Of a DNA stretch of 64,000 bases, positions 18,197 to 26,234 are shown in pieces. The translations under genes and the position numbers were made by a program. Source of the stretch: Collinsella phocaeensis. GTDB lineage: Bacteria > Actinomycetota > Coriobacteriia > Coriobacteriales > Coriobacteriaceae. The notes beneath the pieces are model-generated. The model did no database searches. It was not told the DNA's origin and saw only the letters and a program-made list of their open reading frames with translations. Position 1 is the first letter of the stretch, and each line of letters opens with the position of its first letter. The DNA is taken from positions 1,364,001 through 1,428,000 of the forward strand of contig NZ_FQLR01000004.1 in assembly GCF_900119895.1 (NCBI RefSeq), written 5' to 3'.

Positions 18197-19621
18197 CTAG
18201 TTCCGTCCCATCTCCACGACCGGGGAAAGCCCCCCGAAGGTCGCGGAATCGTCCGCTATTCCCCCCTCGACCTTCGCGAGCTGCTCGGCGACCGCCGAAG
18301 GCGCCGTTCCGCCGCGGGTCGTGCGCGCCGCGACGATCGCATCGATGTCGAGCGCGCCCTCGATATCGTCCCCGAACAGGTCGCTTGCCGCCCGCAGCTC
18401 CTCGATCGGGAGCTCGGAGATGTCGCACCCGCGCTTCTCCGCCGCCAGGACGAGGTGCCCCACGACGGCATGCGCCTCGCGGAAGGGCATGCCTCGCTTG
18501 GCCAGATAGTCCGCGACGTCGGTGGCGGCGAGGTGGCCGCGGTCCATGCAGGCGCGCATCCGGTCGGGACGCACCGTCCAGGTGGAGACCATGCCGGCCA
18601 TGACATCCATGCATTGCACCAGCGTGCGCGCTGTGTCGAGCGCGCCCTCCTTGTCCTCCTGCAGGTCCTTGTTGTACGCCAGGGGAAGTCCCTTGCAGGT
18701 CACGAGCAGCTGGACGAGGTTTCCGAAGACGCGCCCGCTCTTGCCGCGAATGAGCTCGGCGAAGTCGGGGTTCTTCTTCTGCGGCATGATCGACGAGCCG
18801 GTCGAATACGCGTCGGACAGGACGATGAAGCCGAACTCCTGGCTGCTCCACAGGACGATCTCCTCCGCGAGGCGCGACAGGTGCACGGAGGTCACGCTTC
18901 CGGCGTAATGGAGATCGAGCAGGAAGTCGCGGTCGGACACGGCATCGAGCGAGTTCTCGATGATGCGCGAGAACCCCAACTCGGCCGCAGTCATGGCCCG
19001 GTCCAGCGGATAGGTGGTGCCCGCGAGCGCCGCCGCGCCGAGCGGGCTGGCGTCGGCGGCGTCGAACGCCGCGTGAAGCCGCGCGAAGTCGCGCGAGAAC
19101 ATCCAGGCATAGGCAAGCAGATGATGGGCGAACAGCACCGGCTGGGCATGCTGGAGATGGGTCATCCCGGGCAGGACGGCGTCGCCATCGGACTTCGCGG
19201 CCTCGACAAGGGCGCGGCGGAGCCTGAGGTTTGCCGCCATGAGCTCGGAGCAGAGCGCCTTGGCCGCGAGGCGCGTATCGGTCGCGACCTGGTCGTTGCG
19301 CGAGCGGCCCGTGTGAAGCCGCCCGCCCGCCTCGCCGATGCGGCGCGTGAGCTCGGCCTCGATAGCCATGTGGATGTCCTCGTCGTCGATATCGAACGTG
19401 AACGCGCCGGCATCGATGTCGGCCTCGATCCCCGCCAACCCGGCACGGATGGCCTCGGCGTCCTGCTCGCTGATGATGCCCTGCGCCGCAAGCATCGCCG
19501 CATGCGCCCGAGACCCCGCGATATCCTGTCGATAGAGATGCTTGTCGACCGGAAGCGACGCGCCGAACTCCTGCGTCGACGTCGCCACGCCATCCTCGAA
19601 CCGACCGCCCCAAAGCGCCAT
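18197..19621 (-). CDS. argH: Argininosuccinate lyase
   Basis: Last enzyme of arginine synthesis: splits argininosuccinate into arginine and fumarate. The 474-residue product is full length. The fumarase/aspartase superfamily signature GSSIMPQKKNPDFAEL is intact near residue 280, and HTGRSRNDQVATD marks the active site near residue 105. GGAGG lies 7 nt before the ATG. It is the distal gene of argG - small ORF - argH. A GC-rich inverted repeat (about 19649-19687) just upstream could be an internal processing or partial termination site. Confidence 0.96.
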   Translation of the reverse strand: MALWGGRFEDGVATSTQEFGASLPVDKHLYRQDIAGSRAHAAMLAAQGIISEQDAEAIRAGLAGIEADIDAGAFTFDIDDEDIHMAIEAELTRRIGEAGGRLHTGRSRNDQVATDTRLAAKALCSELMAANLRLRRALVEAAKSDGDAVLPGMTHLQHAQPVLFAHHLLAYAWMFSRDFARLHAAFDAADASPLGAAALAGTTYPLDRAMTAAELGFSRIIENSLDAVSDRDFLLDLHYAGSVTSVHLSRLAEEIVLWSSQEFGFIVLSDAYSTGSSIMPQKKNPDFAELIRGKSGRVFGNLVQLLVTCKGLPLAYNKDLQEDKEGALDTARTLVQCMDVMAGMVSTWTVRPDRMRACMDRGHLAATDVADYLAKRGMPFREAHAVVGHLVLAAEKRGCDISELPIEELRAASDLFGDDIEGALDIDAIVAARTTRGGTAPSAVAEQLAKVEGGIADDSATFGGLSPVVEMGRN

Positions 19622-19726
19622 ATGAACCTCCGTGTGAAATCAAACGAACGCGACGGCGCCCCGTGAGTCGCGATGGGCGCCGTCGCGCTGCCGTCCCATG
19701 CGGGCACAAGCCCCGCGCAAGAACCG

Positions 19727-19936
19727 TTAGCAGTAACCGAGGGCGAGCGCGTGGGCGCGCACGCCGTGCTGATGAGCATACCCCGAAAGCGTGTAGACGG
19801 CGCGCTTCCGATCGATCGGCGCATCCTCGGCCCCAAGAGCCTCGCGAAGCCGGGTGCGGGGACCCTTGCCGGCGCACCAGCCCTTGAGGGTATAGATGTC
19901 CTTCTTCGCCCCGTGGGCGTAAGCGTCAGATAGCAT
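19727..19936 (-). CDS. Small protein of unknown function between argG and argH
   Basis: A 69-residue ORF on the same strand as argG and argH, with GGGAGG 7 nt before its ATG at 19936. The product begins MLSDAYAHGAKKDIYTLKGW and ends GVRAHALALGYC. It is basic and Tyr/His-rich, with no membrane segment and no motif I recognise. An in-frame ATG at 19954 is an alternative without a good site. Placement inside the arginine operon suggests an arginine-linked or regulatory role; that is inference. It is short enough to be missed by automatic annotation. Confidence 0.5.
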   Translation of the reverse strand: MLSDAYAHGAKKDIYTLKGWCAGKGPRTRLREALGAEDAPIDRKRAVYTLSGYAHQHGVRAHALALGYC

Positions 19937-20007
19937 AACGGACCTCCCGTCCATAGCGATCCCGCACCCGTGTGCGGAACCGAGCGGATATGAGCGCACG
20001 CGGCGCC

Positions 20008-21297
20008 TTAGTAGTTGACGGCGTCGGCCAAGACGGGCTCGGCGGAGCCCATGACCACGTCGAGCTTCAACGCGGCGGCAGCGGTCGCTGAGGCGACCTC
20101 GGCCTTCTTGGTCGCCCAGGTCTTGAGGGAGAGGCCCTGGATATCGATGAAGCCCTTTGCGGCCTTCTGATCGAACGCGTCGTCGTTGTCATACGTAGCG
20201 AGGCTCTGGTCGTAGAGGGCGGCCGCGCTCTTGCGGCCGACGACGACGCACGACCCCTTGTAGAACTTCAGCTTCACGACACCGGTGAGTGCGGCCTGCG
20301 TATCGGCCATGAACGCGTCGAGCGCCTCCTTGAGCGGCGAGAACCAGCGACCGTTGTAGACCTGGTCGGCCCACGTCTGCTCGAGCGACAGCTTGTAGTG
20401 GAGAACGTCGCGCTCGAGGCAGAGGTCCTCGAGGGCCTTGTGGGCGGCGATGAGGGCCAAGCCGGCGGGCACCTCGTAACACTCGCGCGACTTCAGGCCG
20501 ACGTAGCGGTTCTCGATCATGTCGATGCGCCCGTAGCCGTTGGCGCCGGCGATGACGTTCAGCTTGGCGACCAGCTCGGCGACGGAGAGCCGCTCGCCGT
20601 CGAGGCTCGTGGGGACGCCGGCGGTGAAGCCGATCTCGACGTACGCGGCCTCGTCCGGGGCCAAGGCGGGATCGACCGTCATCGTCCAGATGTCCGCGGG
20701 CGGCTCGTTCCAGGGATCCTCGAGCACGCCCGCCTCGATAGCGCGCCCCCACAGGTTGTCGTCGATGGAGTACGGCTTCTCGATGCTCTGCGCGACGGGC
20801 ACGCCGTGCGCCTTCGCGTAGGCGATCTCGTCGGGACGCATGCCCAGGTCCCACTCGCGCACCGGGGCGAGGACCTTGAGCGAGGGGTCGAGCGTGGCGA
20901 TGGAGGTCTCGAACCGCACCTGGTCGTTGCCCTTGCCGGTGCAACCGTGGGCAACGCAGGTCGCTCCGTACTTATGGGCGACATCCACCAGATGGGCGGA
21001 GATGAGCGGACGGGAAAGAGCGGAGAGCAACGGGTACTTGTTCTCATACATGGCGTTCGCCGCGATGGCCCGGGTGAGGTACTCGTCAGCGAACTCATCG
21101 GTCATGTCGACAACCTCGACGGCGATGCAGCCGAGCGAACGGGCCTTGTCGGCGATCTTCTCCAGCCCGTCGTGCTCCTGGCCCACGTTGCCGAGCATGG
21201 CGATCACGTCGAGACCGAGCTCGTTTTGGAGCCACTTGATGCAGACGGAGGTATCCAGACCGCCGGAATACGCCAGAACAACCTTTTCCTTGCTCAT
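20008..21297 (-). CDS. argG: Argininosuccinate synthase
   Basis: ATP-dependent condensation of citrulline and aspartate to argininosuccinate. The 429-residue product has the N-type ATP pyrophosphatase P-loop VLAYSGGLDTSVCIKWL at its N-terminus and the family motif AHGCTGKGNDQVRFE near residue 120. Length is slightly above the common 400-residue form. The ATG has AAAGGACG upstream. The gene is preceded by a roughly 400-nt leader encoding an arginine-rich peptide and a candidate attenuator, annotated separately. First structural gene of the argG - small ORF - argH unit. Confidence 0.96.
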   Translation of the reverse strand: MSKEKVVLAYSGGLDTSVCIKWLQNELGLDVIAMLGNVGQEHDGLEKIADKARSLGCIAVEVVDMTDEFADEYLTRAIAANAMYENKYPLLSALSRPLISAHLVDVAHKYGATCVAHGCTGKGNDQVRFETSIATLDPSLKVLAPVREWDLGMRPDEIAYAKAHGVPVAQSIEKPYSIDDNLWGRAIEAGVLEDPWNEPPADIWTMTVDPALAPDEAAYVEIGFTAGVPTSLDGERLSVAELVAKLNVIAGANGYGRIDMIENRYVGLKSRECYEVPAGLALIAAHKALEDLCLERDVLHYKLSLEQTWADQVYNGRWFSPLKEALDAFMADTQAALTGVVKLKFYKGSCVVVGRKSAAALYDQSLATYDNDDAFDQKAAKGFIDIQGLSLKTWATKKAEVASATAAAALKLDVVMGSAEPVLADAVNY

Positions 21298-21348
21298 GGG
21301 AGCGTCCTTTCAAACGTGCAAGACTGCAAATGGGGATAGGACGAGTCC

Positions 21349-21377
21349 AAAAATGAGGCGTTGCGCTGCGCACACGC
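21349..21377 (-). terminator. Candidate attenuator terminator in the argG leader
   Basis: On the minus strand GCGTGTGCGCAGCGCAACGC can fold (GCGT/ACGC with an inner TGC/GCA) and is followed by CTCATTTTT. It ends about 50 nt before the argG ATG, between the arginine-rich leader ORF and the gene, the expected place for an attenuation terminator. The stem is modest, so this is a candidate only. Confidence 0.4.
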
Positions 21378-21463
21378 GATATCGGGTTGTAGCTTGAAGA
21401 CGTTGCCCACCGCAGCCCAGCGATGGCGCAAGAAGCTCCCGACGCACCTATTTCGAACCCTGC

Positions 21464-21509
21464 TGAGGGCGAACCCTCATACGAACAGAGACGACAGGTT
21501 ATCGTCGTC
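21464..21509 (-). promoter_or_regulatory. Competing hairpins at the end of the argG leader ORF
   Basis: GACGAC, formed by the last arginine codons of the leader ORF, can pair with GTCGTC 8 nt downstream (21490-21509). A second hairpin, TGAGGG-TTCG-CCCTCA with a stable UUCG loop, follows at 21464-21479. A ribosome held on the arginine codons would cover the first hairpin, which is the geometry of transcription attenuation. Confidence 0.45.
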
Positions 21510-21609
21510 GGGAGATGGCGCGCTGGCGTCGGATGGCGTTATCGGCGGTGTTGGAGCTGAGCATGAGGGCGCTCTGCGCCACGATGCACGTCAGCGAAAC
21601 GTTGCTCAC
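21499..21609 (-). CDS. Arginine-rich leader peptide of argG
   Basis: A 36-codon ORF on the argG strand with an excellent site: AAGGAGG 8 nt before the GTG start. The peptide begins MSNVSLTCIVAQSALMLSSN and ends IRRQRAISRRR before TAA. Six of its last ten codons are arginine, and four of those six are CGA. It ends 201 nt upstream of the argG ATG and is followed by alternative hairpins and a T-rich terminator candidate. By analogy with leader peptides of amino-acid operons, ribosome stalling on the Arg run when charged tRNA-Arg is scarce would favour argG expression. The ORF and its site are seen; the mechanism is inferred. Confidence 0.65.
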   Translation of the reverse strand: MSNVSLTCIVAQSALMLSSNTADNAIRRQRAISRRR

Positions 21610-21713
21610 CGGTAACCCCTCCTTCTTCATCCAGTACGCGATCAACTAAACCGCGAGCGGCAATCACCGGTCCGTAAATGGTAGACCAACGGGTCCGCTC
21701 GACGTTGGACGCT

Positions 21714-21743
21714 ATCCTACGCTAAAGTTCTCGACTCTTGCAA
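21714..21743 (-). promoter_or_regulatory. Candidate promoter of the argG leader transcript
   Basis: On the minus strand TTGCAA (21738-21743) and TAGGAT (21714-21719) are spaced by 18 bp. A start near 21706 would give a leader of about 100 nt before the leader-peptide GTG and about 410 nt before argG. A TTGAATATTG half-site just upstream faintly resembles half of an ArgR box. Confidence 0.45.
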
Positions 21744-21777
21744 GGATATTTTTTCCCATTGAATATTGTTTCGATAC

Positions 21778-21936
21778 CGTTACGTGGGTCATTCTTTCAG
21801 AACCCCGTAACGGCAGAGAAGGGGCGTGTCCACCGGCGGAGTCTAACCGCAGACAGAGGGACCGTCACCGGAAACGCGCCCGAATGCCCGGAGACAAACC
21901 TATATGCAACCCTCCATAGGCTTCCGGGCTGAACCC
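21778..21936. other. Structured intergenic stretch, possible non-coding RNA
   Basis: This gap between the argG promoter and the ABC transporter genes holds no convincing gene. It contains nested inverted repeats: CCGTTAC/GTAACGG with GGGT/ACCC inside (about 21778-21813), GGGCGTGT/ACGCGCCC (about 21822-21881), and GCCCGGA/TCCGGGC enclosing CCTAT/ATAGG (about 21886-21929). No intrinsic terminator is attached on either strand, so orientation is not known. It could be a small RNA, a leader or a protein-binding region. Confidence 0.25.
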
Positions 21937-22042
21937 CTCATGTCAGAGTCGCCGCCATGGTCGAGCCGGGCGCCATAAGGCCCTGGGCGATCGCCATGCA
22001 GCGCCGCTCGAGCGACGACGCCCGGAGCGTCGCGCGCCAGAC

Positions 22043-22066
22043 GAAAAGAGGGCCCTGAAGCCCTCC
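22043..22066 (-). terminator. Terminator of the amino-acid ABC transporter operon
   Basis: On the minus strand GAGGGC pairs with GCCCTC around a TTCAGG loop and is followed by TTTT, 19 nt past the ATPase stop codon. Confidence 0.8.
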
Positions 22067-22084
22067 TTTCGCCACAGGCCGTCC

Positions 22085-22855
22085 CTAGCCTTCGAGATAC
22101 CGGGAGAGAAACTCGCGCGTGCGCGGATGCTCCGGCGCCGTGAACATCCGCTCCGGGTCGCCCTGCTCGGCGATCACGCCCTTGTCCATGAACACCACGC
22201 GGTCGGACACCGTGCGCGCAAAGGCCATCTCGTGCGTCACGACCACCATCGTCATGCCCTCGCCGGCAAGCCTGCGCATGACCTCGAGCACCTCGCCCAC
22301 GATCTCGGGGTCGAGGGCGGACGTGGGCTCGTCGAACAGCATGATCTTCGGGCTCATGCAGAGCGCGCGGGCGATGGCGACGCGCTGCTTCTGCCCTCCC
22401 GACAGCGTCTGGACCGAGGCGTGGGCGAAATCAGCGAGCCCGACCGACTCGAGGTGCCCGAGCGCCACGCGCTCGGCCTCCCGCTTGTCCGACTTCTTGA
22501 GCGTAACGGGCGCAAGCGTGCAGTTGTCGAGCACGTCCATGTTGTTGAACAGGTTGAACCCCTGGAACACCATGCCGATGTCCTCGCGCAGCCTGTTGAC
22601 GTCGACGTGGTCCGACGTGAGGTCCTTGCCCTGAAACCAGACGCTGCCGGCATCGGGCGTCTCGAGCAGGTTGATGCAGCGCAGCAGGGTGGACTTTCCA
22701 GAACCTGACGCGCCGATGATCGTGACGACCTCCCCCGGCATCACGTCGAGGTTCACGTCGTTCAAGACCGCGAGGTCGCCGAAGGACTTGCGCAGCCCCT
22801 CGATGCGGACCATCGGCTCCACGGCAGCCGCCGTGCCGTTTGACATCTGGCTCAT
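22085..22855 (-). CDS. Polar amino acid ABC transporter ATPase (GlnQ/HisP type)
   Basis: A 256-residue ABC ATPase that drives amino acid uptake. Walker A is [17 protein letters not shown], the Q-loop region MVFQGFNLF, the signature [15 protein letters not shown] and Walker [15 protein letters not shown], all typical of the polar amino acid subfamily. The ATG at 22855 has GGAGGAG upstream and starts 2 nt after the permease stop. The longer open frame back to 23176 only overlaps the permease gene. Last gene of the operon SBP - permease - ATPase. Substrate is not determined; the nearby arginine genes make a basic amino acid conceivable but prove nothing. Confidence 0.93.
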   Translation of the reverse strand: MSQMSNGTAAAVEPMVRIEGLRKSFGDLAVLNDVNLDVMPGEVVTIIGASGSGKSTLLRCINLLETPDAGSVWFQGKDLTSDHVDVNRLREDIGMVFQGFNLFNNMDVLDNCTLAPVTLKKSDKREAERVALGHLESVGLADFAHASVQTLSGGQKQRVAIARALCMSPKIMLFDEPTSALDPEIVGEVLEVMRRLAGEGMTMVVVTHEMAFARTVSDRVVFMDKGVIAEQGDPERMFTAPEHPRTREFLSRYLEG

Positions 22856-22857
22856 AG

Positions 22858-24057
22858 CTACTCCTCCTCGACGTTGATCGGTTGACAGGACGTGCTGCCC
22901 AGCTTGACCGCGCGGACGTCCAGGCGCTTCGCGAAGCGCCCGAGCAACCACGACGCGAACATGGTGAGGCAGAGGTACACCACGCTCGTGATGAGCGCGG
23001 CGTCGAAGTTGGCGTAATAGGTGCCGCCGACCGTCGTGGTGGCGAACATGAGGTCGAACGTACCGATGACGGACAGCACCGAGGAATCCTTGATGTTGAT
23101 GACGAGCTCGTTGGAAAGCGCGGGGATCGCGTACTTGACGCCCTGCGGGAAGACGACCTTCCTCATCGCCTGCCACTGCGAGAGACCGAGCGAGCGAGCC
23201 GCCTCGGCCTGACCCGCATCGACCGACTCGATGCCGCCGCGCAAGACCTCCATCATATAGGCGGTGGAGTTGAGCACGATGGTGACGAGGCCCGCCGCGA
23301 ACGTGGTCCAGATGGAGTTGATCTGCGTGGTGGTGAGATCCGTCAGCTTGAACAGCTTGAACACGCCGAAGAAGACGATCATCGCCTGGACCATCATCGG
23401 CGTGCCTCGGACCACGGTGCTGTAGACGCGCGCGAACCCGGAGCCGACGATCTTGCAGAAGCGCACGAAGTCGTTATCCGAGCGGTCGGGCACCTGGATG
23501 CGCAGGAACACCAGGAGCAGCGCCAGGAAGAACGCGATGGCGGTTCCGAAGACCGCGAGCGCGACCGTCGTCTTGAACCCGGTGAAGAAGATGTCGCGGC
23601 TCTTGATGAGCAGGAAGAGCATGCTCTCGAGCATGGGCTCGGGCCGCGACGGAGCCGCGACGGCGACCTGCCAGGCGGAGGCGAGCCCCATGGCCACGCG
23701 GTCGACGACGAGGACCGCGACGATCGCGCAGACGGCGTAGGAGCCGTAACGCAGCGCTCGGGCGACTGCCGGACGCACGAAGGGCGATGCGGTGGCGTAT
23801 GCGTCCCGCTGGACGAGCTTGAACGCGAGCGCCACGGCGGCGACGGCCAGCCACGCGGCTAGCAGATAGTACATGACGACTTCGACGACGTAGGCACGGG
23901 CCAGGAAGCTGAGCGCAGGCCTGCTCAAGCTCGAAAGGAACATGCCCACTGCGGCGATCGCGCTCGTGCCGAGCAGCACGTAGCGATGGTCGCCCGTGAT
24001 GAACGCGGAGATGCGCGCGATGCGCGGCGCCCCGGCGCCGGATTGGTTGGAGCCCAT
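22858..24057 (-). CDS. Polar amino acid ABC transporter permease
   Basis: A 399-residue membrane protein of the HisM/GlnP type. The C-terminal half carries the transporter fold with the EAA loop [21 protein letters not shown]. The family's usual permease is about 220-240 residues; here an extra N-terminal part of about 170 residues contains three or so added membrane segments ([55 protein letters not shown]). The hydrophobic pattern of a single permease suggests a homodimer. Middle gene of the importer operon. Confidence 0.9.
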   Translation of the reverse strand: MGSNQSGAGAPRIARISAFITGDHRYVLLGTSAIAAVGMFLSSLSRPALSFLARAYVVEVVMYYLLAAWLAVAAVALAFKLVQRDAYATASPFVRPAVARALRYGSYAVCAIVAVLVVDRVAMGLASAWQVAVAAPSRPEPMLESMLFLLIKSRDIFFTGFKTTVALAVFGTAIAFFLALLLVFLRIQVPDRSDNDFVRFCKIVGSGFARVYSTVVRGTPMMVQAMIVFFGVFKLFKLTDLTTTQINSIWTTFAAGLVTIVLNSTAYMMEVLRGGIESVDAGQAEAARSLGLSQWQAMRKVVFPQGVKYAIPALSNELVINIKDSSVLSVIGTFDLMFATTTVGGTYYANFDAALITSVVYLCLTMFASWLLGRFAKRLDVRAVKLGSTSCQPINVEEE

Positions 24058-24168
24058 ATGCTCTCCCCCGTTGTCTCTCGATTGCGCAGGACGCGCGCGG
24101 ACTCTCGCCCGGCGCGCGCCCAGCCTATCTCCTCATGTCAGGGCGGCAACGCCGCCCGCGCTCGTGCG

Positions 24169-25089
24169 CTACGCCGGCTGACGGTCCATGCAGTCGTTCC
24201 ACATGGACTGGCGATCGTCCTCGGTGATGCCGGCGATGATCTCGTTGATCGCGTCGAGGACGGCGTCTTGCCCCTTGGCGATGGCGGCGTTGTCGGGCAT
24301 GACGGAGCCCGTGAACGCATCGGTCATCTCAAGCTGGATGAAGTCGGGGTAGACCTCGAGGAGCTTGGGTGCGGAGAGCTTGGAATAGGTGATGACGTCG
24401 CAGGTGCCGTTCACGAGGTTCTCCACGACCATGGGGACGGTCTCGGCGGGCGTCATGTGGTTGATGTCGGGGATCTGCTCGATGACGTCGTCGAACATCG
24501 TGGCAGCCTGGCCGAGCACGGAGGCGCCGGCGAGGTCGGCGAACGTGGTGGCGCCCGCGAAGGAGGAGTCCTTCTTGGCGATCATGATGATGTCGTCGTC
24601 GACGTAGGAATCGGAGAACGCGGCGGCCGCTTCGCGCTCGAGCGTAACGGACATGCCCGCGCACACGATGTCGACCTGACCGTTGTTGAGCGCGTCGATG
24701 AGCGAGCCGAACTCGAGCTTCACCGCGACCGCGTCCATGTCGAGGCCCTCCGCGATGATCTTGGCGACCTGCACGTCGTAGCCGTCGGCGTAGGCGCCGT
24801 CGACGTTCTCGATGGGGACGGTGAAGTCAGACTCCTCGGAGACCTGCCAGTTATACGGGGCGTAGGCCGCCTCCATGCCGACGCGCAGCGTCTTGCCGTC
24901 GCCCAGCTGCGCCGTGGCGGCATCGCCGTCCGCCGCGGCATCGCCTCCGTCGCCCTGGGGGGCCGGGCCGCAGCCCGCGAGGAACATCAAGCCTCCCACG
25001 CTCAAAGCCGTCATGCCGGAGAGCTTCAAAAAGTCCCTACGGGAGCGCATGGCGGGTTGTGCAGTTACATCGACAGTCTCGTGAGTCAT
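24169..25089 (-). CDS. Amino acid ABC transporter substrate-binding lipoprotein with Tat-type signal
   Basis: A 306-residue periplasmic-binding-protein homologue (SBP_bac_3). The N-terminus carries SRRDFLK, a good twin-arginine motif, followed by a hydrophobic stretch ending in the lipobox LAGC, so it is likely exported folded and then lipid-anchored. The ligand-binding domain starts at LRVGMEAAYAPYNW and has the usual second lobe. GGAGG precedes ATG 25089; an upstream open frame to 25212 is not supported. First gene of the importer operon, with a hairpin and a small palindrome in its leader. Confidence 0.9.
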   Translation of the reverse strand: MTHETVDVTAQPAMRSRRDFLKLSGMTALSVGGLMFLAGCGPAPQGDGGDAAADGDAATAQLGDGKTLRVGMEAAYAPYNWQVSEESDFTVPIENVDGAYADGYDVQVAKIIAEGLDMDAVAVKLEFGSLIDALNNGQVDIVCAGMSVTLEREAAAAFSDSYVDDDIIMIAKKDSSFAGATTFADLAGASVLGQAATMFDDVIEQIPDINHMTPAETVPMVVENLVNGTCDVITYSKLSAPKLLEVYPDFIQLEMTDAFTGSVMPDNAAIAKGQDAVLDAINEIIAGITEDDRQSMWNDCMDRQPA

Positions 25090-25137
25090 GATGCTACCTC
25101 CAGATTTTGTCTGAGACCCCTTCCGCACGGCGCAACC

Positions 25138-25222
25138 AGAGGGGGCCCATCCCCCTCTCCCTTGCAACTTAATGCGTGAAAGTTCCGCGTGCTGCCGGCA
25201 AGCATACTCCATCTAAATGGAG
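25138..25222 (-). promoter_or_regulatory. Leader hairpin and promoter-proximal palindrome of the importer operon
   Basis: The palindrome CTCCAT-CTAA-ATGGAG (25207-25222) lies beside a minus-strand TATGCT box and could be a small operator. Downstream, in the transcribed leader, AGAGGGGG and CCCCCTCT pair around five bases (25138-25158) without a T-run. Regulation is therefore likely but its kind is unknown. Confidence 0.35.
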
Positions 25223-25293
25223 CGTGGGCGTGAGACGCATCAGGAAATACGATGGTTACACGGTTCCCCTCCGAACCTATGCGCACCCGTGCA

Positions 25294-26133
25294 TCATAAA
25301 CGCAGGTCTATCAGCCGCTCGAGCACGCGCGCCACGCCCCGGTCGTTGTTCGAAGGCGCCACGTAGCGGGCATGCGCCCGCATATGGTCCTCGGCGTTGG
25401 CGACGATCACGCCATGGCCCGCGACGCGCAGCATCGGGATATCGTTGTACGTGTCGCCGAACACCATGGCTTCGGCGGGCGTGCATCCCACGTGCCCGCA
25501 AAGCCGCGCGAGGCCGGACCCCTTATCGACTCCCCGGTTCATGAGGTCGATCCATTCACGGCCGGCGTTGGTCACCGTGAAGGCGGAGCCCCAGGCGTCA
25601 CGGTAGGCCTCGCGGTACACGTCCTCGGCGATACCGTCCGGAAAGCACACCGTGTACTTGTTGACCTCCGCATCCAGGCCCTCGAAGCTCTCGAGGTAGA
25701 CGATCTTCCTGTAGAAGCGGCGGAAGAAGGCGTCGAAGGCGCGGTCGCGCTCGAGAATGAAGCACGCATCGATACCGCAGACGGTGGGGCATCCGCGCCC
25801 ATCAGCCAACGTGAAGTCGATGAGCTCGTGGTAGCGCGCCGGCTCGATGCGGTCGGAATACACGCGCTTGCCGCGGCACACCACGCCCGCACCGTTATCC
25901 GAGATGAGCGCCATGCGGTCGAGGCGGTCGGAAAACATATCCTCGAGCGTGTAGCCGGGACGGCCCGAAGCGGCGCAGAACGTGATGCCGAGACCGTCGA
26001 GCGCGTCGATGAGCACGGGCATGTCGGGCGGCATCGTCCCGTCATCGGCGAGCAGCGTGCAATCCATATCCGTCGCGACGACGCGGATCCCCGCGAGGTC
26101 GTTGTCGCATTCGTACCATTCCGGTTCGTTCAT
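25294..26133 (-). CDS. Cof-type HAD-superfamily hydrolase
   Basis: A 279-residue HAD phosphatase. Motif I is unusual in reading VVATDMDCTLL: the residue after the second Asp is Cys where most members have Gly. Motif IV is VFGDTYNDIPMLRVAG and is normal. ATG 26133 has GTGGGGA upstream; the longer frame to 26361 is not family-like. Substrate unknown. It is followed by the importer genes and preceded by polA in the same direction, about 100 nt away. It is only distantly similar to the HAD protein at 4.5 kb. Confidence 0.85.
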   Translation of the reverse strand: MNEPEWYECDNDLAGIRVVATDMDCTLLADDGTMPPDMPVLIDALDGLGITFCAASGRPGYTLEDMFSDRLDRMALISDNGAGVVCRGKRVYSDRIEPARYHELIDFTLADGRGCPTVCGIDACFILERDRAFDAFFRRFYRKIVYLESFEGLDAEVNKYTVCFPDGIAEDVYREAYRDAWGSAFTVTNAGREWIDLMNRGVDKGSGLARLCGHVGCTPAEAMVFGDTYNDIPMLRVAGHGVIVANAEDHMRAHARYVAPSNNDRGVARVLERLIDLRL

Positions 26134-26234
26134 AATCCGTCCCCACCCGCCGCGCGGCGGCTCGCATCTTCCAGTTCGCATCTCCCGCATCGCCCCGCGC
26201 GCCATGAGCGCGGGCCGCGCATGCGATCGACGCG

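Noticed and set aside
21298-21710. T-box riboswitch in the argG leader
   Set aside because: I looked for the conserved antiterminator string (TGGNACCGCG-like) and the specifier arrangement and did not find them. The Arg-rich ORF explains the leader better.
21738-21932. Plus-strand 64-codon frame upstream of argG
   Set aside because: No ribosome site or conserved motif, and it overlaps the inverted repeats and promoter region. Better read as non-coding.
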